Part shown: positions 21,051-30,139 of the stretch, in pieces
Position numbering within the stretch: position 1 is the stretch's first letter
Layout: each line of letters starts with the position of its first letter
Origin: Nocardia anaemiae NBRC 100462
GTDB taxonomy: Bacteria > Actinomycetota > Actinomycetes > Mycobacteriales > Mycobacteriaceae
DNA length: 64,000 bases
Direction: 5' to 3'
Assembly (NCBI RefSeq): GCF_001612725.1
Contig: NZ_BDAZ01000001.1
Coordinates: 422,269 to 486,268, forward strand
Notes under the pieces: model-generated
Seen by the model: only the letters and a program-made list of their open reading frames with translations
Told to the model about the DNA's origin: nothing
The model's database searches: none
Program-made: the position numbers and the translations under genes

Positions 21051-21300
21051 TATTTGATCGGGTTGCCATTCGCGTCGTTCCTGACAACCCCTTCACCCCC
21101 GATGGGATAGCCGGTCACGACTGAGCCGTCGGGAGCGACGATGAAGACGATCTGGGTACCACCCGCAGGTCGCCGCGTACAGTGGGCGCGCCCTGAACCA
21201 CGATCTCCGCTCAGCGCTTCGGGCTTGTCCGGTCCGTCGACGTCGATGTATTCGGCCTGGTACTTGATGAGGCATGGAGCATGAGCGCTGCGGCCACGGT
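21051..21300 (-). pseudogene. Orphan toxin C-terminal tip, no N-terminus
   Basis: Reading leftward, the frame ends GGTQIVFIVAPDGSVVTGYP, then IGGEGVVRNDANGNPIK and stop at 21051-21053. The IVFIVAPDG..V..YPI pattern is typical of the end of polymorphic-toxin nuclease tips. The frame stays open to about 21.3 kb without a start or an export domain and degenerates upstream. The immunity-like gene at 20684-21037 follows directly. Orphan tip-immunity cassettes of this kind are known to be swapped onto full-length toxins. Confidence 0.5.
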
Positions 21301-21407
21301 GAGTGCGCCCGTTCCCGTGTGATCCCCTGAGGAATTGTCGGCCGAGTCAAGCGGGGAATTTTGATTCGCCGTTTTATTGCAGTGCTATGCAATAAGAGAG
21401 ATTCATG

Positions 21408-21890
21408 TTAACTGAAGTGAAAATCCTCGCGTCGATATGGCAAGTTGATCATGGCCAAGCGCGTGTGATCCCAAACCAGCTCATCCGACTTCAAGCTCAA
21501 ATCGCCATTTCGCCGCAGTAGCCACACGCCTTCAGAGTCCTCCAGGTACAGAATGGCATCACCGTCGATGCGCTCGAGCAAGCCCGAGACAACTCTGACC
21601 ATGTCGTCGCCTTGAGCCGAGGTTGGCGTATCCTTTCCGTACTCGAATCGCACCAACACGGTCGGAGTGAAACCAAAGTCCTCCTTGACCGGGTCTCCCC
21701 AGCGAGAAGGCACCGACACGGCAACACGAATCCAAGTTCCGTACCGAGTTAGAATTCCCTGGCGAATTAGAAACTCTGCGGTGGGCACCGTATCGATGAT
21801 TTCATTGCTCTTAGCGACCTCGATCACCGTATGGGCGAAGTCATCAACAGAGGCTGGAATTGCCATCTTGAAGATGTAGCACAGCGACAC
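21408..21890 (-). CDS. SitI3-like immunity protein for the CdiA-type tRNase toxin
   Basis: 160 aa. The GTG at 21890 is preferred over the ATG at 21866 because AGGAGG lies 5-6 bases before it. The C-terminal half (VRVVSGLLERIDGDAILYLE, then GVWLLRRNGDLSLKSDELVW) matches the pattern of the SitI3 immunity family. It starts 15 bp after the toxin stop, so it is very likely the cognate inhibitor that protects the producer from the toxin before export. AT content is higher than in neighbouring core genes, a sign of recent transfer. Confidence 0.78.
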   Translation of the reverse strand: MSLCYIFKMAIPASVDDFAHTVIEVAKSNEIIDTVPTAEFLIRQGILTRYGTWIRVAVSVPSRWGDPVKEDFGFTPTVLVRFEYGKDTPTSAQGDDMVRVVSGLLERIDGDAILYLEDSEGVWLLRRNGDLSLKSDELVWDHTRLAMINLPYRREDFHFS

Positions 21891-21905
21891 TCAAACCTCC
21901 TATCA

Positions 21906-23363
21906 TCAGGGGAAGAAGGGGACAATGTTACCACCACTGTCGATAACTAGTACTTCCTTAAGGCCTTGAATGGGCCAGTCCCGAAGCTGAGACTTAAGCG
22001 TCGTAACGTCGACGCTGCTATCGGACAAATTCAGCACGATCCTATCGGCCTGCCCGGAGGTTACCTTCCCCTCGATCGTCGATGCAATATTCCTCGCGTT
22101 ACCGGTCGTTGGTGCATAGTTATCGAATATTTGGCCCTCGATCTTGTAATCTGGATTCTTGTTACCAGGTACCGAAGGATTCTGCTCGACCTTGTATCCG
22201 CCCTTGGCCAGAGCGTCGGCGGATTCGTTCTCGCGCGTGAGGGCGCGAATGTTTGCCGGATCCTTATCATTGGGATCTATCGGCGTTCTTCTACCACCAG
22301 GAGTAGCGTTCGGGTCATGGGTACCGGAGGGTTTGGTTGTATCTGACTTGGTAAAGGGCCTCTTGAGCTTCTCGACCAATTTGGTTGAGAGTTCTTTGAT
22401 GCGCTGGATGGATTCTTTGGTTTTGGTGGTTGCCCGCTCGATCTTGACCGCAGCCCGGAGTTTCGCCGCTTGTACGGCACGCTTGATCAGGTCGGCGAAC
22501 TTTTCGATGATCTTCGCTACTTTGACCGCGGTTTTGGCGGCCACCGCCGCGGCGCCGACGCCGAAGCTGACGCAGGAAGTGACCGCCGCGAAGACGAGGT
22601 CAACCGCGACTTCTGTGGCGAGCTCTACGGCGAGGTCTTTGACCAGTTGCACGAGCGCGTCGCGCATGTCGTCGTGGGCTTTTTTCTGGTCCCGGCAGGC
22701 TTGGGCGAGTTCGCCATAGGCGCCCGCAAGATCGCCTGCGGCAGCTTTTAGTTCGCGGAGGTCTTCATCGATGAAGTTCGCGTCCGGGGAGGTGACTTGT
22801 TCAAACAGGGCGGCCGCGCGTTCGATTTCACCCGGAGTGGCGGTAACTGTGCCGTTGGTGGCGAGGTTGTTCCAGACATCGGCCGAGTGTGAGAGCTTGG
22901 CCGTGTCGCCATCGGGAATAGGAATGCCGACTTTCACGGCCAAGTCGAGGCCGTCGTCGACGAGTCCGCGGCCGGGTCCGCCCGCAGAAGGGGGCACCAG
23001 CAGCGAGACGAGCTCTTGCGGGGAGAGAGTGAACGACGGGGTCAGATTAGGAGCGGTGGGCTCGGGTTGCCCGCTGTTCGGGTCGTGGTCGGCAAGGGCA
23101 TGGTTGTAGCCGGCCTGTTTGAGTACCTGGGCGTAGCCATCAAGCGCCAGCACCATGTCGATGGACATCGTGTAGATGTCTTTGCATTGCTGGTCATAGG
23201 ACTCGGCCCACTTCATACCGTCGCCGACACTGCCGGCCATGTTGGTGGTGTCGCCGAAAGACCTCATCGCGGCCTTGAACGCCTCGAAGTATCCCGAGGA
23301 GGCTTTGGCGCAGATGTCGGCGGCGTCGTAATAGGTCTGGGCCGAGACGTCGAGGACCGTCAC
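21906..23363 (-). CDS. ESX-type polymorphic toxin with CdiA C-terminal tRNase-like domain
   Basis: 485 aa from GTG. The helical export domain (residues 1 to about 260) is homologous to that of the toxin at 18455, sharing AESYD, GYNHALA, PSAGGPG and NFIDED. A hydrophobic stretch at about 255-285 and a Lys-rich linker follow. The last 95 residues (GGYKVEQNPSVPGNKNPDYK, IEGQIFDNYAPTT, GQADRIVLNLSD, GLKEVLVID) match the pattern of the CdiA_C tRNase domain of contact-dependent inhibition systems, which cuts tRNA in target cells. It is translationally coupled to a WXG100 gene (4-bp overlap) and followed by its immunity gene. Confidence 0.88.
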   Translation of the reverse strand: MTVLDVSAQTYYDAADICAKASSGYFEAFKAAMRSFGDTTNMAGSVGDGMKWAESYDQQCKDIYTMSIDMVLALDGYAQVLKQAGYNHALADHDPNSGQPEPTAPNLTPSFTLSPQELVSLLVPPSAGGPGRGLVDDGLDLAVKVGIPIPDGDTAKLSHSADVWNNLATNGTVTATPGEIERAAALFEQVTSPDANFIDEDLRELKAAAGDLAGAYGELAQACRDQKKAHDDMRDALVQLVKDLAVELATEVAVDLVFAAVTSCVSFGVGAAAVAAKTAVKVAKIIEKFADLIKRAVQAAKLRAAVKIERATTKTKESIQRIKELSTKLVEKLKRPFTKSDTTKPSGTHDPNATPGGRRTPIDPNDKDPANIRALTRENESADALAKGGYKVEQNPSVPGNKNPDYKIEGQIFDNYAPTTGNARNIASTIEGKVTSGQADRIVLNLSDSSVDVTTLKSQLRDWPIQGLKEVLVIDSGGNIVPFFP

Positions 23364-23671
23364 GACCGACTGCCCGAACTACGGCCGAGCATCTGCAGGT
23401 TCGTGGTGATCGCGGCCTGGTAGCGGTCCCGCGCGGCCGTGGCTGCGGTGCGCATGGTCTCGATGCCCTCGGCGACCTCTTGGGCGCCGGTCACCCACTT
23501 GGTGAACGCCTCGTTGGCGGCAGTGGCGGAGGGGCCATTCCAGCTGGACTGCAATGCGGCTGTGCGTTGCTGGATGCCGGAGACGCTTTCGGTGAGGAAC
23601 CCGACGAACCCCTTGAGCTGCGTAGCGATGTCGTCGAGCTCGGTCAGATCCACCCGGAACGAGTCAGCCAT
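23360..23671 (-). CDS. WXG100-family protein, second gene of the tRNase toxin operon
   Basis: 103 aa with WNG at residues 44-46 and helices DLTELDDIATQLKGFVGFL and VAEGIETMRTAATAARDRY. It is homologous to the protein at 18168-18458 in the facing operon. The stop overlaps the toxin GTG by 4 bp. It probably binds the toxin N-terminal helical domain for type VII export. Confidence 0.88.
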   Translation of the reverse strand: MADSFRVDLTELDDIATQLKGFVGFLTESVSGIQQRTAALQSSWNGPSATAANEAFTKWVTGAQEVAEGIETMRTAATAARDRYQAAITTNLQMLGRSSGSRS

Positions 23672-23694
23672 GAATTTCTTCCTCCCCCAACGCC

Positions 23695-24018
23695 TTACGG
23701 CAAATCCAATGAACTGGTGCCGGCGGCGCGCTGTGTGTCGAGCGTGGTGTGTGTCTCGGCGACCACGCCGAGAAGTTCAGCCAACGTCGCCAACGCCTCC
23801 AGGATGGTTTCCGCGCCCTTGCGGGTCTCCTCCCATCCGGAGCGATAGGAGGTAGCGGAGTTGCCGACCCAGTTCTCCAGCAACTTGCTGACATCGGCGT
23901 CGATGGAGCGGAGCCCGTTCACCAACTCCTCGGCTGTCAGTTGCACGTAACGACCAGCATCGGTGACCTCGGCTGGAGCGACATCGAACGTTCCATCCCA
24001 GGAATTCGATTGCGCCAC
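23695..24018 (-). CDS. WXG100-family protein, first gene of the tRNase toxin operon
   Basis: 107 aa from the GTG at 24018. This start is chosen because GGGGAGG lies directly upstream and would otherwise be translated. W-V-G at residues 50-52 replaces WxG with spacing preserved. VTDAGRYVQ, LVNGLRSIDADV, WEETRKGAETILEAL and a SLDLP end match the first gene of the opposing operon, so the two operons derive from one ancestral cassette. Confidence 0.82.
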   Translation of the reverse strand: MAQSNSWDGTFDVAPAEVTDAGRYVQLTAEELVNGLRSIDADVSKLLENWVGNSATSYRSGWEETRKGAETILEALATLAELLGVVAETHTTLDTQRAAGTSSLDLP

Positions 24019-24497
24019 ATAACCTCCCCAAGCCAAGGACACTGCGAATCTACATCAAGTCATACCGCTCGATAAATCCCAAGTCATTGGGGGCGCCTCC
24101 TGGTAGCCGCCGCGCCAGTCGCCCACAACCGCAGACCCACAACTGCTAGAGATCCCGTCGTCATGGGCGAACTCAACCAACGGGGCACCGCATGCGAGAA
24201 GACCGCCGGTACGTGGGCAGCGCACCATATGTTGGGGCCGTCAACAGCTGAAAACGATGACCGGTCAACACCGATACGAATTGTGTCTGGGCGGTGGAGC
24301 TTCGGCAGATGCCAACTCCGTACACAACCGTGCTACCGCCTCGTCACGGACACTTGCTTCGCCGCGATCTTGTCCTCGTCCCAGGTTGCCGCCGGCTCGG
24401 CCTGCATCATCGTGATCTACATCGTTGGAGCGCAAAAGATTCCGCCCCTCCCACGTGACGCCGCTCAGAATTAGTGCGCCGCTCCGTCTGCATTCAT
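24019..24497. other. Intergenic region upstream of the tRNase toxin operon and the RibD-like gene
   Basis: No supported gene. It should contain the leftward promoter of the WXG100/toxin operon and the rightward promoter of the reductase gene. Confidence 0.45.
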
Positions 24498-25124
24498 ATG
24501 AAGCTCACCGTTCAGACGTTCCTGACCCTCGACGGCGTGATGCAGGCCCCCGGCGGGCCCGAGGAAGATCCCAGCGACGCCTTCACCCACGGCGGCTGGC
24601 AGGCCCCCTTCCCCGACCAAGTCGTCGGCGAGTTCGTCACCGAACTCAACAGCCACGCCAGCGCGTTCCTGTTCGGACGCCGAACCTTCGACATCTTCCG
24701 CGGCTACTGGCCTGATCAAACCGACCCCGACAACACCATTGCCACGGCGATCAACTCGCTGCCCAAATACGTCTTGTCCAACTCGCTCAGCGAAGCCGAT
24801 GCCACCTGGCGCGGCGAACACCCCGACACCGCTCACCTCCTGACCGGCGACCTCGTCGCGGCCGTGCAGGCACTCAAGGACGAACCCGGCGACGAACTGC
24901 AGATCTGGGGAAGCGGCAAACTGCTCCAGACACTGTTGCAGCACGAACTCGTCGACTGCTTCCGCCTGATGACATTTCCGCTACTGCTCGGCTCCGGTCG
25001 CCGCTTGTTCAACGACGGCATCCTCCCAGCAACGATGCGCCCGGTCGAGCTCACCGTGACCGACCTCGGCATCGTCCTGGGCACCTACGAACCAGCCGGC
25101 CCGGTTCACCACGGCCAGATGTAA
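24498..25124 (+). CDS. Dihydrofolate-reductase-like (RibD C-terminal domain) protein
   Basis: 208 aa starting MKLTVQTFLTLDGVMQAPGG, the typical first strand of RibD_C/DHFR-fold reductases. It continues with FLFGRRTFDIFRGYW, LPKYVLSNSL, ELQIWGSGKLLQTLLQHELV and FPLLLGSGRRLFNDG, all expected NADPH-binding elements. These small single-domain proteins in actinomycetes are annotated as dihydrofolate reductase family, but most have unknown substrates and lack DHFR activity. It is a single gene. Confidence 0.88.
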   Translation: MKLTVQTFLTLDGVMQAPGGPEEDPSDAFTHGGWQAPFPDQVVGEFVTELNSHASAFLFGRRTFDIFRGYWPDQTDPDNTIATAINSLPKYVLSNSLSEADATWRGEHPDTAHLLTGDLVAAVQALKDEPGDELQIWGSGKLLQTLLQHELVDCFRLMTFPLLLGSGRRLFNDGILPATMRPVELTVTDLGIVLGTYEPAGPVHHGQM

Positions 25125-25379
25125 CCCGAACCGTGCCAGGCCGCCACATCGCGACTTGCCATCACTGTGACGGAGGTGGCGACACGCACCGGTTTGATGT
25201 CGTCCTGATTCCCGATCACGGTCAGCCGGTCGATCGACAACCCCAGCCTCGATCGACACCATCCGCGCGGTAGCTCGAGCCCCGAAGCTCGACGTGCGCG
25301 ATCGCGCACTGGTCCGGTATCGCACTCGAACTCGACGAGCCGTACACGCCTGCACCGGAAGCAGCGTCGGCTGATCGTC

Positions 25380-26556
25380 AATGACACGGGTCACGTACCA
25401 GCGATCGATAAAGTTGGCGATCCGCTTCGCCTTGTCCTTGGCAATCGTCAGCCCGTCGTCTGGCCGAACCGCGGCGAGGATGCCTATCATCTGACTACTC
25501 AGCCCATTGGCCTCGTTGAAAAAGATCGCTTCCAGCTCATCGAAATGACGGCACGTAGCGTGCAGGAACGTCCGATAGAACGTTGCAAGCTGGATCAGCT
25601 CATCGACGAATTGGAAGTAGCTGTCGCCCTCTTCAGCAAGCCCGAACGCTTCGCGTTGCTCCTGGACCCACACACTGGGCGATGTATTGATTTCCTCCAT
25701 GTCATGTGCGAGATTTCCGCACCGGGCGTGCTTCGCGATCAGAGCCGCCTTGATGAACTTCGCAGGAGCGTCGTGGTCTTCCCGTACAGTTGTGAGCTGG
25801 CCAAGCATCGTCCGCCACCGGATGTTCAGCTTCTCCTCATCCCGGCGGACGTGCGACAGTAGAAAGCTCTTCAGCAGATCAACCGACGTGAGTCGAGCGC
25901 CCCGGTCATTCATAGTCTCGAAGATCCGGAAACCATTGTCTCGACTCGGAGCCCGGATCCCCACCAGGACAACGTCGTTCAGCAACCACCTCACGAAACC
26001 GCTCAATGCCGTGCCGCCGACTCGTTCCCGGAGCAGTTGCTCGACGTCCACAGCCCTGCTCACCAGGTTGCGCACCGACAGGGACGCGCCCGCTGGCAGC
26101 TCATAATGCAGTCCGCGGTAGAAGGCGTCCAAGGCTTGCTCACGCTCTTCGATCACAATCCGGAACTGCGGCCGAGGGGTCGAACTCTCGAATAGCACGA
26201 TTGAGCATGTCCTGGATCTGTCGATCCGCATTGTCCACCATCCGATACAGAAATATGAAGATCAAGTGCAACGTGGTGAAACGCTGCTGACCGTCGACGA
26301 GAAACCGCCGCTTCCGGTCTGTCTCGTAATAGACGAAGGGCCCCAGGAAATATGGCGGCAACTGATGCCGGTGGCGGCGGCCGAAACGAGAGTCGTACGC
26401 CTCATCGAACTCGTCGCACAGGTCGGTGATCAAAGTCCGGACATCCTGTGCGGTCCAGGCATATTCGCGCTGATAGTAGTCGATCGTGTAGGTGATCGAG
26501 CCCTCGAACAGCTTCTTCAGGCTGAACATCTCACCGGTGATCTCATCTGCCCGCAT
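25380..26556 (-). pseudogene. DUF262 (GmrSD/ParB-like nuclease family) gene, frameshifted and 3'-truncated
   Basis: From the ATG at 26556 the product begins MRADEITGEMFSLKKLFEG, then IDYYQREYAWT and FLVDGQQRFTTLHLIFIFLY, the DUF262 signature including the DGQQR nuclease-like motif. A one-base change near 26176 moves the reading from AIREFDPSAA to the frame continuing PQFRIVIEERE, and later RIFETMNDRGARLTSVDLLK confirms the family. After RWYVTRVIDDQPTLLPVQ near 25380 the expected C-terminal (DUF1524/HNH-type) half is missing. Intact relatives act in defence against modified phage DNA. This copy is almost certainly dead. Confidence 0.8.
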
Positions 26557-26978
26557 CGCTGGCCCCCATCCCGCTCGGTCAAGATTGCCTAGGCCTGCGA
26601 ACAGACCCAAATAGCATTGAACAACGAGTCCCCGCGCCATGCCGTCCGTTCGAGCGAGACCACGAGCCTTAGTCCAGGCGTTGCCCGCGGCTGCAGTGGT
26701 CTGGGTTGCCCGCCCTGGTCGATGCGGCCCCGTCCGGTTCCGAAGCCGAACAGCCCTGGCGGTGAGCACCGCGCCGGGGCCACTGCCGAACATCCTGAAA
26801 TAGCCGATTACCGGATGTTCGATGCGGCATAAGCTGGGTGAGGTCGGGTGTCGATGGGTTCGGCTCGCGCGAACCAGACTCGCCGTTGTTGTTATGGCCT
26901 CTTGCTTGCCCGGTTGTGGCCTGGTTCAGTTGGGACGTGTCTCGGTTGAAGTTGTCTCTCCTTTAGGAGGTCGGTGGG
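26557..26978. other. Intergenic region upstream of the Bell/STAND pair
   Basis: No supported gene. TTTAGGAGG at about 26960-26968 is the ribosome-binding site for the GTG at 26979. A promoter for the pair should lie here. Confidence 0.45.
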
Positions 26979-27374
26979 GTGGATCCGTTGACGGTGATCG
27001 CGGCGGCGTTGGCTGCGGGAGCGTTGAAGGGGGTGGGTGAGACGGCTTCAGCAGCTGTGGCAGATGCGTATCGAGGGCTGAAGGGTTTGGTGACCGGTCG
27101 GATCGGTTCGAACCCGCGGGCGGAGTTGGTGGTGGATGAGTATGAGGCCGATCCTGAAACCTGGCAGGTTCCCCTGCTCACGATGCTGAGCGAAGGTGGC
27201 GCTGATCGTGATGAGCAGGTACTAGCCGCTGCACGGCGGTTACTGGAATTGACTGACCCGCAGGGAAGTTCGGCCGGCAAGTATGCGGTCGATGCGCGGG
27301 GCGCCAATGTCGGGGCGATCGGTGACCACTCTCGCCAGCACAATACTTTCGGTACCCCCTCGGCCCAGAACTGA
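26979..27374 (+). CDS. Bell-like effector with C-terminal RHIM-like amyloid motif
   Basis: 131 aa from GTG with an AGGAGG site. Residues 1 to about 95 are helical. The N-terminus is hydrophobic (PLTVIAAALAAGALKGVGE) and is followed by ASAAVADAYRGLKGLV and DEYEADPETWQVPLLTML, resembling the Bell domains proposed as bacterial analogues of fungal HeLo membrane-disrupting domains. The tail RGANVGAIGDHSRQHNTF (about residues 107-124) closely matches the N-terminus of the next protein (TGANIGAIGDHASQTNYF). Shared motifs of this kind in adjacent genes are the mark of NLR-associated amyloid signalling, where the NLR templates the effector. It would kill or arrest the cell upon activation. Function is inferred from architecture. 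Confidence 0.72.
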   Translation: MDPLTVIAAALAAGALKGVGETASAAVADAYRGLKGLVTGRIGSNPRAELVVDEYEADPETWQVPLLTMLSEGGADRDEQVLAAARRLLELTDPQGSSAGKYAVDARGANVGAIGDHSRQHNTFGTPSAQN

Positions 27375-27401
27375 CTCTCGGGGATTGTCGGGAGCCTGAC
27401 G

Positions 27402-30011
27402 GTGTCCAAGAAGCAACGAAAGGCCCAGGAGCGGCGTCAACCAGTCGAGTCGGTGGTGCATGCGACGGGCGCAAATATCGGGGCGATCGGAGATCACGCC
27501 AGTCAAACCAACTATTTCGTGACGGTATCGATTCGCGCGGAACGGTTCTGGACCGAAGGGCTTACCGAGCCTCCGCTGCTACCAGCCGATGAGCTGGGGG
27601 TGAGTGCGATGCTAGGAGCCAGGTTTCAGGTCGTACCTTATACAGGCCGTGCCCGAGACCTGGCAGAGCTAGCGTCATGGCGCGACACCGCGACCATTGC
27701 GCACGCGGTGCGGCTGCTGCACGGTCCGGGTGGCATGGGTAAAACGCGGCTGGCAATGCAGTTCGCACACGACAGTCAGGTCGCGGGTTGGGCGGTCGCG
27801 GTCGCACACCATCACAGTGAACCCACGCATGCGTCGTCCGCAGTCCCGGTCACGGCGCCGGGGCTGCTGTTGATCGTCGACTACGCCGAACGGTGGCCGC
27901 GAGACGATCTCGAGTCTTTGCTGCGCGATTTCGTCGCCACCCAACCTATTTCACCCACGGACGCGCCTTTGCCAGTGCGGGTGCTGCTGCTGGCCCGGCC
28001 GTCGGGATTATGGTGGCGTGCGTTGGCCAACCCGCTGACCAAACTGGATTTCGCCCTCGACGAGCACAGACTCACCCACACCGGTGTCACCGACCGCCGC
28101 GCTATGTTCGAGGCAGCCCGTGACCGGTTCGCGGAACTGCTCGGAGTGGCCGACCCGCACCGGCTCGAGCCGGTTGGATCGCTAGCCGATCCCGCCTACG
28201 AATTGACCTTGACGGTGCAGATGTCCGCACTGGTCGTCATCGACGCCACAGCCCGCCGGACCACCGTGCCCGGCAGAGCAGATGAGCTCTCGCGATATCT
28301 GCTCGACCGCGAAATCGACCACTGGACAACTATGTTCGACCGCCATCGCATCACCACCGCGCCCCGCCAGATGGCCCGTGTCGTGTTCGTCGCCGCCCTC
28401 ACCGGCGCTGTCGCCTACGACCAAGCCGCCACGATCCTCACCCGCCTCGGGATCGAACCGGCCAACATCAGCGAGCTGATCGATGACCACCGCCTCTGCT
28501 ACCCGCCCCTGCTGCCGACTACCGCACTACAACCCCTCCTACCGGACCGCCTGGCTGAGGACTTCATCGCATGCACAATCCCGGACCCCACCGACGCCTC
28601 CTCAGGTGATCCGTGGGCAGCCCGGGTGCCTGAACGCCTCCTCACCTATTCCGATTCACACGAGCAACCGACCACGCCCGACCACGCCAAACACGCGGCG
28701 ATAGTGCTCATCGAGGCCGCTGGCCGCGCCCGACACATCACTGAGACCGTGCTCAACCCACTCCTGCCCCAACATCCCAGGATCGCAATCGATGCCGGTG
28801 GTTATGCGCTGCTGCGCCTGGTCGAGCTACCCGGGCTCGACGCAGCAGCCCTCGCCGCCATCGATGCATCCTTACCGCAAAGACACACCGAATTGGACAT
28901 CGCAGCAGCCGCTATCAACGCCGCATTGCTGCCCTACCGGATCGCTAGCACGACCGACCCCAGCGAACTCGGCGTCACCGCACTCGACTACGGCGCGCGA
29001 ATGGCCAGCGTCGGGGAATACGAAATCGCTCTCGATGCAACCGCGGGCGCCGTGGCGTTGTTTCGCACGGTGTCTGCGGCGAATCCGACTGCTGACGAGC
29101 GCAACCTGGCCCGGGCACTGGCCAATTTCGGAATCTTCTTGTTGGCGGCCGGGAAACACCAGGAAGCACTCGCCCCGGCCGACGAAGCCGTCTCGTTGTT
29201 TCGCCGGTCGGTTGCGGCGAACCCGGCTACCTACGAACCCGACCTTGCCCAAGCGCTGGGCAACTACGGAGCCGCGTTGTCGGCGGTCAAGCAGCACCAG
29301 GAAGCACTCGCCCCAACGGGGGAAGCCGTCGCCATTCGACGCCGGTTGGCCGCGGCCAACCCGGCCGCACACGAGCCCGACCTGGCCCGATCACTGGACA
29401 ACCTCGGAGTCTTGTTGCGGGAGAAGGGACAGCTCAAGGATGCGTTTGCCACGGCACGGGAAGCTGTCGCCATTCGACGCCGGTTGGCCGCGGCCAACCC
29501 CGCCGCCTACGAACCCGACCTCGCCCGATCACTGGACAACCTCGGAGTTTTATTGTCGGAGGCGGGACAGCACGAGGATGCATTCACCCCGGCCAAGGAA
29601 GCCCTCGACATTCGACGCCGGTTGGCCGCGGCCAACCCCGCCGCCTACGAACCCGACTTCGCCCGATCGCTGGAGAACTTCGGAGCTCAGTTGTCGAAGG
29701 CGGGAAGGCACAAGGAGGCAGTCACCCTCGCTGAGGAAGCCGTCTCGATGCTTCGTCGGTTGGCCGCGGCGAACCCGGCTGTTCATGAGCACAGCCTCGT
29801 GAGATCACTGGCCAGCCTCGCATTCCGGTTATCGGCGTCAGGACAGCATACGGATGCGCTCGCCCCGACTGCAGAGGCCATGTTCCTGTTTCGCCGGTGG
29901 ACTGCGGCGGATCAGACCGCCGACGAACGCAACTTCGCCCGATCACTGGCCAGCCTCGTATTCCAGTTGTCAAAGGCGGGGCAGCACGAGAAGCCGTTTT
30001 GCCCCGACTGA
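27402..30011 (+). CDS. STAND NTPase with TPR repeats and N-terminal amyloid motif (NLR-like sensor)
   Basis: 869 aa from GTG, 27 bp after the Bell-like gene. Residues about 22-39 carry TGANIGAIGDHASQTNYF. The STAND domain has Walker A GPGGMGKT at 108-115 and Walker B LLLIVD at about 155-160. From about residue 550 there are roughly seven 46-residue TPR-type units (for example RRLAAANPAAYEPDLARSLD), several nearly identical in DNA with a 138-bp period. TPRs in such proteins sense the trigger, the NTPase oligomerises, and the amyloid motif would seed the effector. The last unit ends abruptly at GQHEKPFCPD. The next frame continues with APTDEA, so a frameshift near 29990 probably trims the C-terminus. 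Confidence 0.85.
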   Translation: MSKKQRKAQERRQPVESVVHATGANIGAIGDHASQTNYFVTVSIRAERFWTEGLTEPPLLPADELGVSAMLGARFQVVPYTGRARDLAELASWRDTATIAHAVRLLHGPGGMGKTRLAMQFAHDSQVAGWAVAVAHHHSEPTHASSAVPVTAPGLLLIVDYAERWPRDDLESLLRDFVATQPISPTDAPLPVRVLLLARPSGLWWRALANPLTKLDFALDEHRLTHTGVTDRRAMFEAARDRFAELLGVADPHRLEPVGSLADPAYELTLTVQMSALVVIDATARRTTVPGRADELSRYLLDREIDHWTTMFDRHRITTAPRQMARVVFVAALTGAVAYDQAATILTRLGIEPANISELIDDHRLCYPPLLPTTALQPLLPDRLAEDFIACTIPDPTDASSGDPWAARVPERLLTYSDSHEQPTTPDHAKHAAIVLIEAAGRARHITETVLNPLLPQHPRIAIDAGGYALLRLVELPGLDAAALAAIDASLPQRHTELDIAAAAINAALLPYRIASTTDPSELGVTALDYGARMASVGEYEIALDATAGAVALFRTVSAANPTADERNLARALANFGIFLLAAGKHQEALAPADEAVSLFRRSVAANPATYEPDLAQALGNYGAALSAVKQHQEALAPTGEAVAIRRRLAAANPAAHEPDLARSLDNLGVLLREKGQLKDAFATAREAVAIRRRLAAANPAAYEPDLARSLDNLGVLLSEAGQHEDAFTPAKEALDIRRRLAAANPAAYEPDFARSLENFGAQLSKAGRHKEAVTLAEEAVSMLRRLAAANPAVHEHSLVRSLASLAFRLSASGQHTDALAPTAEAMFLFRRWTAADQTADERNFARSLASLVFQLSKAGQHEKPFCPD

Positions 30012-30139
30012 CGAAGCGTCACCATCCGACACCGGTCCCCCGCCACTGCACCCCGGGTACTGCCATTGACGTTGTCGCAATGCCTGCGCCGAGCTCAGTC
30101 GCTAGTGCGGTAAACCGATGCTGGAACGGGGGCCCGAAC

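Noticed and set aside
27105..27122. GGTTCGAACCCGCG resembling a tRNA T-arm and a possible left attachment site for the tRNA-Gly element
   Set aside because: It lies inside the Bell-like gene in the correct codon phase, and the surrounding bases do not match the tRNA 3' end.
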